Source of the DNA: Rana temporaria | Taxonomy: Eukaryota; Chordata; Amphibia; Anura; Ranidae | Direction: 5' to 3' | Assembly (NCBI RefSeq): GCF_905171775.1 | Contig: NC_053492.1 | Location: 276,437,438 to 276,501,437 of the forward strand | DNA: 64,000 bases | Shown here: in pieces, positions 23,150 to 35,626 of the stretch | Numbering within the stretch: the first letter of the stretch is position 1 | How the letters are laid out: every line of letters starts with the position of its first letter | The notes under the pieces: generated by a model | What the model saw: only the letters and a program-made list of their open reading frames with translations | The model's database searches: none | What the model was told of the DNA's origin: nothing | Translations under genes and position numbers: made by a program

Positions 23150-23510
23150 CAACAAAGCTTCACCCAAAGAGGGAAGTTCTGCTTTAAGTTCTCCTCCCCA
23201 CTCGGCTGCTACATTTGGCAGGTGTTTTTTTTGTGGGGGGTACCCCCCAAGTTCTTCTCTCTCCCTCCCTCCCCGCAGTCTTCTAGGACACGTCAATGGT
23301 CCCTGAAGACTGGGGGACCATTCACTGCATCTGCAGTGGGTAAGCAGCAGAGCCCAGTGCCCACAGTTAAGATGCTGGAGCCAGGAACCCAAATTCTAGT
23401 GAAGAACTAGCCTTGGGGAGGATGGAGTTGGATCACTGGACAAGTAAGTGTCTTTTTATTAAAAGTCAGAAGCTATAGCATTTATAGCTGCTGATTTGTT
23501 TTTGTTTTAC
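23150..23510 (+). repeat. Interspersed repeat, GC-richer block
   Basis: Starts near 'cttcacccaaagagggaagt' and ends near 'tggacaagtaagtgtc'. I associate this wording with a non-coding repeat frequent in ranid genomes, from memory. It contains a plus-strand donor-like 'caagtaagtg' but no supportable coding frame. Confidence 0.4.
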
Positions 23511-24419
23511 AGAGTGAAGAACCTCTTTAAAGTGTTCGAACAAAACAGAACCTACACGAACATTACTGACTAAGAACTAAAAAACTGAAAAATGGGGTGT
23601 AATGACTTGAAAAATCAGTACTCCGTGGTTGGTCCTCTTCATACAACTCTGTATAAGGTGATCCCATATAGGCTCCCCTTTTTGTTTTTTGGTTACTTTG
23701 ACCAGTTGTGGAGGTACCCCATCCGATGGGTGAGTCGGTAACTGTAATACCACCATTGTACATCCCCTGATAATGGGTTTGGTCCCTTTTTTTATGCTGA
23801 ATACTTTATCATCCTCAGTATGACCAAGCATAGAGAAGATATAAGCTTGCATCTTTATTTACAGAGTATTCTAGCTATGTCAGAACGTGGTAAAACTTGG
23901 GTTAAACACAAAATCTTGGCTAAATACTTGCTCTTGGTACAGTTTCAGATCAGTGTTTTTTCTCTGCTCTGGCCACAGAGCCAGCTGCTTTTGAAAGAGG
24001 GTGGGACAGTGCTTGTACTGGGGTCTGTGCATGGATCTGATTAATTCTGCATCTGAGAATCAATGAATTACCATCTAGATCAGGGGCATCAATCTGCTAT
24101 CTAAAAAAATGTATACATAAATGAGATAATGAGCTAGGTAAACTTAGCCAAACAATGCATACTAGCATGCTGTGCTGTGCAGATTTTGCTGTGCTACCAC
24201 ACCACAGGGAAATAAGATAAATCCCCACTCCTTTTTTTTTAGTCTCACTGTTTTTTGGTCTCTATAGCTCTCCCTCTTGGAACATCCATGAAACCACTGG
24301 CTCATGAAAGTTTTATTTTAAAATCAAGCCTGTCTGACACCAACTGTGACAGAAATGCAGATCCAAATGCCCCTATCTACTGTATGCCAAAGAGATGCAG
24401 GGAAACTAGTAGTACTAGG
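23511..24419. other. No gene recognised
   Basis: Mixed sequence with only short frames. A minus-strand open stretch of 91 codons at 23577-23852 has no recognisable motif. No repeat ends were seen. Confidence 0.3.
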
Positions 24420-25200
24420 GAATCAACCGGAATAGTTCTGGCAGAGCCAGATGTGCTTTGGTCAAGAGTCCACCCAGTTTGGAAAAAACTCAAACCCGCC
24501 CTTCTACTTCCTCCTTGTCAGAGAACTCACCTTGCCAGACATTCTCGTGGTCACCTTGGTGTGCGCTCACGAGCGCCAATGCGCGCCAATGCGTGCTGAC
24601 GTATGTTCTGGTGCACACTGTTGTGCGCGCGCCCGTGCGTGCTGGTTCACATCCCGGACTGTGGGCGTGCATGCCTGTGCGCGTGCATGCCGCTTGCCAT
24701 CGGGCAGTCTATTTAAACCCCTGGAACACTGCAGACTGGTGCTGTCTGATCTGCAGCTTCCTGTTTATCTTGCATCTGTTATCTGCCTGAACCTGGACTT
24801 TCTGACCACCCGGCTTGTGATTTGGACCTCTCCTGCTTTCCACCTGCACCTGACCACGGCTTACCTTGACCCCGAATCTGCCTGCTCCTCTGTACCATGT
24901 TGTCTGATTGTTGCCAGCCCTGCTTGTTACTTGACCATTCTACCTGGCTTCTGCTCAGCTCACCCTCCAGTGTTCCTGCCTACCTGCCTACCTGTCTGCA
25001 GCTTGTGTGATTCATATTCCCTTCTGTATCCAGATCCTGAGCCATCTTCCAGCAACTCTCACCAGGCTCCCATACCCTTCCGCACTCCTGTGCTTCCTGT
25101 TTGCACTACCAGGGGCCGCGAGTCGGATCTATACAGGGACTTTCCTCTGCTCCATTGGGCTCGTTGACCAGGTACGTGTGAGTCTGACACTCCTTTTACA
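24420..25200 (+). repeat. Probable LTR or retroelement leader fragment
   Basis: A GC-rich, CpG- and 'gcgtgc'-rich block is followed by a pyrimidine-rich 'cctg/ctgc/tgac' stretch. It then reads into 'accaggtacgtgtgag'. The pattern resembles LTR and leader sequences of amphibian LTR retrotransposons. The 238-codon plus-strand frame is compositional, with no domain. Ends are not defined. Confidence 0.3.
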
Positions 25201-25749
25201 AGATACACTCCTTTAATAAGACATGGCTCCTGTGGAATTTCTTGCCCTATGGCTTCCCAGAATTATATACTGCCTCACTTAATAATGCTAATATAAACTA
25301 ATTGTTGCAGACTCTTTGTTACATTATTGCTTACCTTATATAACCTCAAATTGTATTCTCTATTGATATCACAATTTGCTTGCTTAATTTAATGATTGGC
25401 TGTGATCTAATTTGTCAGCTACTCATGAATATGTATGACAGTCTTTGAATGTGTTACGTGTACCATAAAGTGTATTGTATTCTCAACCTCCTCTTATTTT
25501 TATGTGAAGCTGGATTTATATCCACTTGCTTAATTTCTCTTGTTTTTTTTATTTTTTATTTATAAAGCATGTAAAAACTTTAATAAAAAATAAAATTATA
25601 AAAAAAAAGAAGCAAAAGCTTATAGGAAGATCATAACATTTCTAGCAGGAGCCTAAATGCTTAGCCAGAATCTGCAAAACCTGACATTGACCCAAGTCAT
25701 AGATGACTAATTTGATGCTATAAAACCCATTAGCAGGATGTCTCTTAAT
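25201..25749. other. No gene recognised
   Basis: AT-rich sequence directly left of the hAT arm. No feature is supportable. Confidence 0.3.
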
Positions 25750-26175
25750 TAGGGATGAGCTTTATATTTGGGTCGAACATAAGTTAGACTCAAACATTGG
25801 CTGTTCGCCCGTTAGCCGAATAGCAAACAATTTGGGGTGTTCGCGACAAATTCGAAAGCCGCGAAACACACTGGGAGAAATTAAAAGTGCTTATTTTAAT
25901 TTTTAATTTGGGGACCTGGGTTCTTCTGCAGGGGACATGTATCAATGCAAAAAAAGTTTTAAAAACGTCAGTTTTTTCGGGAGCAGTGATTTTAATAATG
26001 CTTAAAGTGAAACAATAAAAGTTAAATATTCCTTTAAATGTCATACCTTGGGGGTGTCTATAGAATACCTGTAAAGTAACGCATGTTTCCCAAGCTTAGA
26101 AAAGTCCCTGCACAAAATGACATTTCTAAAGGAAAAAAATAATTTAAAACTACTATAATGAATGAATTGTGCTGA
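25750..26175 (+). mobile_element. Truncated hAT foldback arm with intact tip
   Basis: It begins with the TAGGGATGAGC terminus at 25750 and follows the outer about 430 bp of the arm seen at 11057-11500 ('gggacatgtatcaatgcaaa', 'aacgtcagttttttcgggag'). It stops at about 26175 near 'tataatgaatgaattgt'. There is no second arm, so this is a one-sided remnant. Confidence 0.75.
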
Positions 26176-27705
26176 GTTTTTGAGTTATACACATGGGTCC
26201 AAGTCCTTACCATCAAAAGCTGATATTGGGATAATCCTTCTCCTGGTACATCTATTGCATCACATTTGACTTCGCCTTCCTGCCTATCATCTATGATACC
26301 TCTAGAAGTAGGATACCATCACTTTACAAGCCTGTATGACCCACTAGGTATAAGCCTAATTGGGTCCACTGATTCTGGTAAGCCTCCATTTATTTCGGTG
26401 GTGGATTCACTTCAGATTTTCACTTCATGACAAGTCACTATATTGTTGATCGGTTCACCAATTTTTGGATTTGTTTTTATCATTTAATGACTTTATCAAT
26501 AAGCCTTTTTTCCAACTTCATCTGTGGACTTTAATTATTTTTATATGATCACACGTCATTAGATTTGCTTCAACCACATCTAATTTTTCACATATATTTA
26601 GCGCTACACTTCTACTGTAAAAAATTAAATAGTGTTAAAGAAGCTGGTATCTACGTACATGTATTATAAAAGAGTAAGTATCTCAATCTCTTCGTTAAGC
26701 CCCCTTGGCGAGAGAGTACTTAAAGTACATCCAGAAGGTCTCCTGCTGGCACAGCCATTAAAAACGCTCCGCAGCAGGAAGATCTCTGGAGATGGCCTCA
26801 ATCACCCAGACTTGTAGACCCGCAGTGGATTTTTTTGTGATCCTTCCAGAAAGTGTCTGGGACACTATGTTTATCGCATCCCTGCTCAATGAATCATCTA
26901 TGTTTACCAAATCGTTGGCATAATGGATATCATGGACACTACATATAGGAGACCACAAGGACATGTCAGACATCATACTCACTGGAGCAATTATGGAATA
27001 TATGTCTTTCCTTTTGTGATGAAAGTTTTTGTTGCCCATGATGAACACATTTGCACATAAGGCACTGTTTTTTCCGGCATTGGAACATGCCTGTCATTGG
27101 AATGAGTGGAATATGGTTGGGGGGGGGGAGTAGACAGGGACTTACGAATTCTGCTGGGTGCTAATTGGCTTTTGATGTTTTTAGAAGTGTTTGGAACTAG
27201 AATGTGAAATGCAAACTTGATTCAGTGTAAAGGAGAGGACACTGAGCAGCTGGTTACACATCTGGACTCTGGAGCACTAGTGTGGGACACCAGAACAACC
27301 TTTTAAGGGTGTCCCACACAGGTGCTCCAATGGATTCTTGGGGTGAGTCTTGTCCAAAAAATGTAAGCTGGAAAGCTTTAGAAAAAAAAGCATGTCTTTA
27401 TCTTGGAACTCTGCCAAAACAGACAATTGTACCCCACTTCCAAGCAATGTTTCATATTCCTATTTCTGGCCTCAAATATCTGTGTGCTAAGTATACCTTT
27501 TGATTCATTATCATACGGGAGAAAAGACTTGGAGGACACCACACCAAAGAGGATACCAGGAACCCCAACCTCAGAGTGATCCCCAACCTTAGGATGTGGA
27601 GAAAGAAGATGTGGAGGAAGGAGAGGTGAAGGAAGTGTTCAAGATTGGCACCACAACAGGTCAGTGTCTGTTACCACAGATCCAGGGAATAGATGTATGC
27701 ATGCA
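26176..27705. other. Unassigned sequence
   Basis: No gene or element could be named. A minus-strand open stretch of 96 codons at 26758-27048 has ordinary-looking composition but no motif that I recognise. A G-run lies at about 27119-27129. Confidence 0.3.
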
Positions 27706-27991
27706 TATTTACATACCTCCCAACTTTTGAACTTCAGAATGAGGGACACTTATGGGAGGAAGCGACCGACTGCGCGCTACGTGCACTGCGGCATAAAGAG
27801 AGTATCACTGATGCATACAAAAACCCCAGCACAGTCATTTAAAAAAAATAAGAATAAAAAGCTTCCATTACAAGTGTGTAAGGATTCAGGAGTGTGTTAT
27901 GTACAGAGTGCAAGGGTTAAAGAGCACTGGGTACAGAGTGTAGTCATCCATCCACATCTCACTATTGCCCTCCTCAACTATAACCTCTGAA

Positions 27992-28441
27992 CTCCCTTCA
28001 CACACATCTCACACACATACATCTCACACACACACATCTCACACACATACATCTCACACACACACACACACACATCTCACACACATACATCTCACACACA
28101 CACACATCTCACACACATACATCTCTCTCTCACACACACACATCTCACACACACACATCACACACACACATACATCTCACACACACACACACACACACAC
28201 ATTTCACACATCCTGCACACACACACACATCTCACACACACATCTCACACACACACACACACCTCACACACACCTCACACACATACCTCTCTCACACACA
28301 CACACATCTCGCACAAACACACACACACACACACACACATCTCGCACACACACACATCTCACACACACACACACACACACACATCTCATACACACACATC
28401 TTACACACACATCTTGCACACACACACACACACACACACTT
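27992..28441 (+). repeat. CA-rich compound microsatellite
   Basis: About 450 bp of (CA)n interrupted by 'tct' and 'atct' units. The His/Thr/Ser-rich frame across it is an artefact of the repeat. Confidence 0.95.
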
Positions 28442-28740
28442 TTGTAAAAGTAGCACCTTTCTGTAGATGTCTTCTATCCAGTGCAGCCACAGATTTCTTC
28501 TTTCAGTGCACTGGGTATTTTCGGCTCCTTGACTCCTGGAGCAGGAAGGAGGTAAAGATTAGGGGGGCAGCTCACCCCCTCTTCCCTCCTTGAACATGTT
28601 GCAGCCAGTCTTTCACTTGTCCGGACTCTAGTGCAGAGCAGAGAGGAAGGAGCCGACCTGTTACTTTCACTTTTAACTACAGAAGCCAGGCTTCTGTAGT
28701 TGAAAGTGTGGAGCTGCTAATGGAGGCTTAAAAAACCCTG

Positions 28741-29500
28741 TAGCCATTGTGCTACATGCTGGGTGCTTGGTGTGCTCTTGTACCTTTAAAGGAGGGGTGG
28801 CTTCCCTTCAGTTCACCTGCCCCTGTCTATCCATTAAAATGCATGTGCCTCCACTGTGGGGACGCTCATTGTTTAGTGTTAGGACCACAGATATTGCAGG
28901 GTGCCTTGGCGCGGCTCTGTGGCTCACGCATGCGTTTGCAAATGCGTGCGGACCGAACCCCTGTTTTTAACGCATACTGTAGACAGGTTAATTGGTTCTC
29001 TGCAAGCTGGTCGGTAAGTAGGCTTGGTTTTTCCCTGGGCATTCCCCAGGTTTTTGTTGTTATCTGCTTTAGCCTTCCAATGCTACTTACTGTTATGGCC
29101 AGCTATAGATGGGGGCAGTGGACATGTTTATGCTTCACCTGTGGTGTTTATATTGGTCCATCAGTGCACCAACACCTTTGCAGCCATTGTGCTACATGCT
29201 GGGTGCTTGGTGTGCTCTTGTACCTTTAAAGGAGGGGTGGCTTCCCTTCAGTTCACCTGCCCCTGTCTATCCATTAAAATGCATGTGCCTCCACTGTGGG
29301 GACGCTCATTGTTTAGTGTTAGGACCACAGATATTGCAGGGTGCCTTGGCGCGGCTCTGTGGCTCACGCATGCGTTTGCAAATGCATGCGGACCGAACCC
29401 CTGTTTTTAACGCATACTGTAGACAGGTTAATTGGTTCTCTGCAAGCTGGTCGGTAAGTAGGCTTGGTTTTTCCCTGGGCATTCCCCAGGTTTTTGTTGT
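28741..29500 (+). mobile_element. 440-bp-unit element, locus 1 (1.7 units)
   Basis: A 440-bp unit starts at 28741 and again at 29181, with only scattered differences. The second copy stops after about 320 bp at 29500. The insertion is flanked by a perfect 12-bp duplication, TAAAAAACCCTG, at 28729-28740 and 29501-29512. The right end is a hairpin (CCTGGG, cattc, CCCAGG) followed by 'tttttgttgt'. The overall form is two direct terminal repeats of about 320 bp around about 120 bp. The same sequence lies inverted at 52824-54027. Open frames in the unit have no recognisable domain. Confidence 0.75.
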
Positions 29501-30136
29501 TAAAAAACCCTGGGGGAGAGGAATAGACAGCAGATCCCGACCCCTCTGCAACTCTGTCCTGGCCAGCAATATATGAATGCCGGTGTCATGTCACCAGCTC
29601 TTTTGCTATGCACTGGTTTGACAGAAGAGTGGGTCTGGGTAGCAGTCCCGCCCCTTCCCGACATCACAATTTCCAAATGACAGGTGAAGTCTTTCACTGG
29701 GGCTGCACAGTGCACATCCAGCCGAATTGCTAGCCAATCCCTGGCTATACTGAATGTGCACACTGCTGCAGGTCCTATTGAGCTTGTAGTCAGTAGCTTT
29801 ATGCGGGAAAATCACCTGTATGGTGGGATAGCGGGACAATTGTGTCAAAGCGGGAAAGTCCCGCCCAATCTGGGACGATTGGGAGGTATGTATTTATAAG
29901 ACATGGTTTGTTACTTTTTATTTTTAGGTGATGTGCTTCTTGTGGAAGATCAATCTCCTCCTTTCTCAAGTGGTAGCACACAAATCCTAATCCAGGAGCT
30001 CATGGTTATGAGTTGTGAAATTGACATTATAAGGGAAAAACAAATTAAGAACATGATTCATGTGTTGGGGAGAGTCTAAAGAGCTTCGTAATGCCACCAT
30101 TTCAGGTTTGTGTGGCCTACCTTCAAATATTTTTGT

Positions 30137-30405
30137 GTAACTTAACAAGCCAAATTTTGAAGATGCACACAGTGTTCCAACATGTGCTATCTCTCATCAC
30201 AGGATCTTAATGTACGTGTTTTGAGGGTGCAACCCCTTCCTCACAACTTAAGTAGGTGAGAGGAAGGGTTTGCACCCCCAAAACATGTCCATTGATCCCC
30301 CATGATGGGAGATAGCACATGTTGACATGAGGCATGGGATCAAGAGGAAAATACAATTTTTGATGCACACTGTGTGCATCTTCAAAATTTGGCTTGTTCA
30401 GGGGT
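30137..30405. repeat. Inverted repeat with degenerate hammerhead cores
   Basis: The arms 'aagccaaattttgaagatgc' (about 30148) and 'gcatcttcaaaatttggctt' (about 30377) are inverted. Between them both strands carry a decayed version of the motif seen at 9111. The plus strand near 30262 reads AGAGGAAGGG, then CACCCCC, then AAAACATGTC. The minus strand near 30245-30220 reads GTGAGGAAGGGG, then CACCCT, then AAAACA. Core bases are mutated in both, so neither should cleave. Confidence 0.45.
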
Positions 30406-30707
30406 GACATCACCCCATCTGTTGAAGGCAACAGCAACACATTTTTGAAACAGTATAATGTCTGATATTGCCTTCAGTTTTTCAAGGGTTGAACTTTGTA
30501 AGTTCCATAGTTTTATATGTTTTTATTGTTTCAAACATGACTGATTATGCAAAACAAACAAAAATAAATAAATAAAAAAAGTTTAGATTTTTCACCAAAA
30601 TTTTATAAACACACATGTGAATGTGCACAGAATAAAAATACTTTTCTAATCTACAATGGGTGGCTTCTTCTTTCTATGCTTAATATCAGTTTGAAAAAGA
30701 AGTTCTT

Positions 30708-31430
30708 GGGCCAGATTCACAAAGAGATACAACGGTGTATCTACAGATACACCATCGTATCTCTGACTTACACTTGTCCTATCTATGCGCCTGATTCATA
30801 GAATCAGTTACGCATAGATAGGGCTTAGATCCGACAGTGTTACAATGTGTTACACTGTCGGATCTTATTTTTGATTTAAAAATGGCGCCAGGGGCGTTCC
30901 CGCTGATTTACCTTGCATAATATGTAAATCAGCGAGATACACAAATTCACGAACGTACGCGGACCAAACGCAGTCTTCTTACGATGTTTCCGTAGCGGCT
31001 TTCCCGTCGTATACTTACCCCTGCTTTTAACAGGCGCAGCCAATGTTAAGTATAGCCGGCGTTCCCGCGTCGAATTTGAATTTTCTAACGTCGTTTGCGT
31101 ACGCCGATTCACAAACACGCGCGTCGCAAGTCACGCTCACGTCGAAACCACTGACGTCCTAGTGATGTCAGTGGGAGCAATGCACGCCGGGAAATTCCCC
31201 GGACGGCGCATGCCCATTTAAATCGGCGCGGGAACGCGCCTGATTTAAATAGTACACTCCCCCTAGCCGCGGAATTTGAATTCGGCCGGGGGATTTAGGA
31301 TCCGCCGCCGCAAGTTTGGAGGTAAGTGGTTTGTGAATTAGCCACTTGCCTCTCAAACTTGCGGGAGCGGATCTTAAATCACGTAGATCGAGCGGATCTA
31401 TAGATCCGCTGATCTACGTGAATCTGGCCC
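30708..31430. mobile_element. MITE family A, copy 2 (723 bp)
   Basis: Termini are GGGCCAGATTCAC and GTGAATCTGGCCC, with CTT on both sides (30705-30707 and 31431-31433), a 3-bp duplication. It is the same length as copy 3. There is no gene inside. Subterminal blocks 'gattcatagaatcagttacg' and 'gcatagatagggctta' are shared with the other copies. Confidence 0.8.
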
Positions 31431-32586
31431 CTTGTTTACAGTGACAATGGTGGTTATTTACTTGGCAGTTAAAGTGCACTAGGAGAACCTGGGAGACAGA
31501 TAAAAGAAACACAAGCAATAATGACAAATCTAGCTTTTCCCCGAATTTTTTATTTTAATTTAAAAAAATCAGAGATTGTCTAGCATAGCGAAGGCCCCCC
31601 TACCCGTAAAGTAATCAACGTATTTCTCCCGTACTTAACAGGCACTTTAGGGGGCCCAGCCAGTACGGCAAATGTCCAGGCCCGTCAGTCCAAAAGTCCG
31701 GCCTCAGGCCCAACTATTGTAATATAATTTGAAGAATTTCTCCGCAAAAAACTATGCAGGATGCAGCAGCTGAAGATTATGTGATTCAATTTGTATTCCG
31801 CCATGTTGATGGCTGTCAGAAACAGGCAGAACTGGTTGGCCATTAACCCAAAGGCATTCTCAACAACCCTTCAGGCTCTTGCCAGCCGGTAAGTAAAAAC
31901 CCTCCTCTCCGGGTTGAGGGTTCTCAGGGAAAATGGCCTTATCAGGTGTGGTCCCAGTCCGAAAGCCTCATTAGCAATAAAAACAAACGGAAGTCCCTCC
32001 ACGTTGTCTTCATCAGGTGGCAGTGCCAGGCTACCAGTCTGGAGACGTTGGGCAAATTCCGTCTCTGCGAACACACCACCATCTAACATCCGGCCATTCT
32101 TCCCGACGTCCACATACATAAACTTATATTGTGCCGATACCACGTAATTAACACAATACTATTAAAACCTTTATAGTTGAAATAGTACGACCACGAATGG
32201 GGTGGTGGCATGATGCGGACGTGCTTCCCATCTATTGCCCCTCCACAGTTAGGAAAGTCCCACCACTGGGCAAACTGGGATGCCACAGTTTGCCATTTCT
32301 GTGGCGTGGAAGGAAACTGTGGAGTCAAACAAGAAAAAAATAGTACTTTTGCACATAAACATTGCAAGCAGATTAGACAAAAACATTCTTGGCCAACATC
32401 AGTATAAACATTTATTTAAAGGAGTATTTAAAAAAGACCAAAATAGAAGGCCCAATTATCAGATTCCACACCCCCTCTGCTGGCCCATTGGCAAAAATTT
32501 AGGGGGGGTTCTAGCTGAGTTTAGAGGCCTCCAAAAAAAGACTCTGCCACTTTGCCTGAAGTTCATGAGAATAAAAACATTTGTAC

Positions 32587-33205
32587 TAGGGTTGTCCAGA
32601 TACCGATACCAGTATCGGTATCGGGACCGATACCGAGTATTTGCGGGAGTACTCGTACTCGCGCAAATACCCCCGATACCTAAATAGAATACTTCCCCCC
32701 CCCCTTCCCCCCCGCCGCTGCATCGCGCCGCCGCATCGAGGGACATGGCTAGAGGGACATTGCTGCATATGTGAGGGACATGGCTAGAGGGACATTGCTG
32801 CATATGTGAGGGACATGGCTGCATATGTGAGGGACATGGCTAGAGGGACATGGCTGCATATGTGAGGGACATGGCTAGAGGGACATTGCTGCATATGTGA
32901 GGGACATGGCTAGAGGGACATTGCTGCATATGTGAGGGACATGGCTAGAGGGACATGGCTGCATATGTGAGGGACATGGCTAGAGGGACATGGCTGCATA
33001 TGTGAGTGACATGGCTGCATATGTGAGGGACATGGCTAGAGGGACATGGCTGCATATGTGGGGGACATGGCTGCATATGGGGGGGACATGGCTGCATTTG
33101 GGGACACATTTAAAAAAAGTATCGGTATTCGGTATTGGCGACTACTTGAAAAAAAGTATCGGTACTTGTACTCGGTCCTAAAAAAGTGGTATCGGGACAA
33201 CCCTA
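32587..33205. mobile_element. Small hAT MITE with internal minisatellite
   Basis: It starts TAGGGTTGTCC and ends GGACAACCCTA. ATTTGTAC is duplicated on both sides (32579-32586 and 33206-33213), a perfect 8-bp target site typical of hAT. The inner ends are built from 'ggtatcg/cgatacc' palindromes. The middle is a tandem array. It sits in the intron of the Harbinger pseudogene. Confidence 0.88.
32739..33105 (+). repeat. Minisatellite, unit about 35 bp with shorter variants
   Basis: Repeats of 'gagggacatggctagaggg' plus 'acattgctgcatatgt', with about 35-bp spacing and some 21- to 27-bp partial units. It lies wholly inside the hAT MITE. The Met-rich and Pro-rich frames across it are artefacts. 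Confidence 0.9.
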
Positions 33206-34097
33206 ATTTGTACACATTTTGGTTGGGGGGGGGGGGATAAAGCACTACAATGGAGCTGACAAAATACTTTGTTAAGTGACTAGGCTAGGTGTGTATGGGG
33301 CCAGGCAAGCATGCTGGAGAGGTAAGTGAAGGGTAATACGAATGTAGGTCAAAAAAGGAGCATTAAAAGCTTACAGCATGCGTGGGGACAAAGGGGACAT
33401 TCACAGCATATTACAATTATGGTAATTAGGGAATGATGAAAGAAATACAATACATTAGCAAACATTGCATACATAGAATGTGATGTTAAAGGAGAAAACT
33501 TACCTTAATATAGTCCTTCTGCATGACTTGTATGATGGCAGAACACGTCTCTGGTATAATGATCCCAAGCGCCTGGGGGAGAAGCCTGTCGTGAACTTGA
33601 GGTCCTGCAGGCTTCTCCCAGTCGCCAAGTATCCCAACGTGGCAACTAGCCTCTGCTCGGCAGTGATGGCTTGGCGCATCACAGTGTCCTGCCTCGTAAT
33701 ATAGGGGGACAGCAAATCCAACAGACGGTAAAAAATGGGGTCCGTCATCCAGAGATAATTCCTGAAGTCATCAGGATTATTTTCCTGGATTTCTTACAGC
33801 AGCCGCATATGAGAGAATTGGTCCCGCTGGAGCACGATCTGAAAAGCACGGAGACTGAAAAGCGTGAATTGGCTCTCATCAAACTTTTACTAACACGCGG
33901 TAACAAGAGAACAGCAAAAGAAGCCCAAAGGGTGGCGCTGTTGGATTTGAACTTCCCCTTTATAGTGCCATCGTACGTGTTGTACGTCACCGCGTTTTAG
34001 ACAGTTGAAATTTGTTCTGACAGTGTGTGTGCAAGACAGCTTGAACGGGATTCCGCCGAAGGCCATTGAAAAATCTGATCGTGTGTATGTGGCATTA

Positions 34098-35578
34098 GAC
34101 TACATCTGCCAGTAAACTTCTAATTGAAAGGAGGGTTATGGAAAAGTCTATTTAAAGAGCCGTTTTCAGCAGGACCTATCTATCTCTTCTCCATGGGATC
34201 CATCAGTGAACAACAGAGCTTCTGTCCAGCTGCTGGTACTGCGACCTACCAGGACCCTGTGAGCCATTGCTGTCCCTGCATTGGTGAACCTGCATTGTTG
34301 TGTGACATTAGAAGATTCCCTGTCCCTCCTGCTGGTGATTATCAGACCATGCTGCGTGTGCCAAACCAGACTGCTGTGTTCCCATCTAACTGACCTACCG
34401 CATCCATCTTTCTGCTGGCTAATGTAAAGACCATGCATTGCTTCCTGTTTGTGCCAACTACCTTCAGCATCCTGGTGAGCGGGATGATGTCCAAATCACC
34501 TTCTCTTCAGCAACACTCGGCACATATTCACTGCATGCAGACATCAAAACACAATTTACAAAGGAACTTGTCACTTCTGCTGTACCCACTACTTGCTTAC
34601 TGACTGATTGAGCCTTCCCCCTTTCCCTTGACAAGGATTTTCCTTTCCAATTCTTTCAGCTCCATTGTGCCAGCAAAGAAGGTGTTTAGCACTGATACTT
34701 GGACTACCTTTATCCCACTATCTGCAGGGCGTGAGCTGGCCCCAAATAGTGAATAACCTCTTCTTATATGGGTAGAGTCCACTGTTGTCAAGCCTCTCTC
34801 TGGTCATAGTCTCCTCATAGCTTCCTGAGCCAATTAAATTATTTAGCGTCTACCATTCTTTGCATATTCAGGTGTTGTTATACTGCCTGCCTTTGATATT
34901 CTAAAAATACCTAACTGCCAGGTGTTTAGCTTGACCAGTCTTGGGTGCTGTCCCATGGTTTGGTTGACTGACACCTTTTAAACCCACTGCTTGTCTTAAT
35001 CAACACAGAAGGCCGCTGTGTTAATTTAATGGGGTATATATCATGTCTGAACCTAGAGTGTCAGAAGGGCTGGGAAATTCCCATGGTCAGGGCAGAACAA
35101 AAGGACAAGCAATATCCAGCACCACCTATGTGGGCAGTGTTACCATATTAAAGGTTTCTAAATCAGAACTCTAGATTTTATACATTTACAATTCTGTCCG
35201 TTTTTGATACAGTGCAGGGTGAGGTATCATATATGTATGTGGTGTTTTTTTTCATGTATTGCTAATTGTTGAATGTCCTTAATAATGCTATTTTGTTACA
35301 CTATTTGGTTAGCATGTAGTACCTACTTTTTGGGTGGTCTTTCCCCCATTCTTAGTTTATAGTGCTTCATTTTTGATAAGCAGACAAGCACCTGGACTAG
35401 TGAATTAGTGCACTCTACTTGGGTGGCCCCTCATTCGGTGTTATAGTACTTCCTGGAATCCACCTGCCTTTAGCTCAGGCATGCAAGCAGGACATGGTGT
35501 GATTAGCCCCCCCACCCACTGTTGACTCCTGGGATGTATGACATAAGGCATTGAAACCGGGAAGTAACTGAGGAATTG

Positions 35579-35626
<48 letters not shown>

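Larger units (their letters stand above)
27712..29890. mobile_element. TIR element with CATACCTCCCAA ends, carrying later inserts
   Basis: Left end CATACCTCCCAAC, right end TTGGGAGGTATG, with TATTTA directly outside both (27706-27711 and 29891-29896). The interior contains a CA-rich microsatellite and the 440-bp-unit insertion, so the original element was roughly 1 kb. No transposase is present. The duplication length (6 bp as read) does not settle the superfamily. Confidence 0.6.
31569..33860 (-). pseudogene. Harbinger (DDE) transposase pseudogene, two exons
   Basis: Exon 1 (about 33860-33505) reads 'PYITRQDTVMRQAITAEQRL' and 'GYLATGRSLQDLKFTTGF', and ends in a donor at GTAAGT. Exon 2 (32316-31569) starts after an acceptor 'gactccacag'. 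It contains 'WDFPNCGGAIDGKHVRI' with the first catalytic Asp, 'DVGKNGRMLDGGVF' with the second, and 'NVEGLPFVFIANEAF'. It ends 'DYFTGRGAFAMLDNL'. Frames change near 32143 and 31870. Compared with the intact gene at 39602, about 60 N-terminal codons are missing, with 5' leader joined directly to the middle of exon 1. It is dead. Confidence 0.8.
31540..34094 (-). mobile_element. Decayed PIF/Harbinger element
   Basis: The right end reads, on the minus strand, TGCCACATACACACGATC at 34094, with TTA outside at 34095-34097. A TATA box follows on the minus strand at about 33967, then a broken transposase gene ending at 31569 and an AATAAA signal near 31545. No matching left terminus was found before the MITE at 31430, so the left end is lost or too diverged. 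The Myb and MADF genes of the 39-kb relative are absent. A hAT element is inserted in its intron. Confidence 0.7.

Noticed and set aside
24451..25167. 238-codon plus-strand frame
   Set aside because: Compositional openness of a GC- and pyrimidine-rich retroelement-like block. No motif.
26758..27048. 96-codon minus-strand frame as a gene
   Set aside because: No recognisable domain, no splice or promoter support. Left as unassigned sequence.
27965..28447. 160-codon His/Thr/Ser-rich open frame
   Set aside because: It is the translation of a CA-rich microsatellite. All three frames are open for the same reason.
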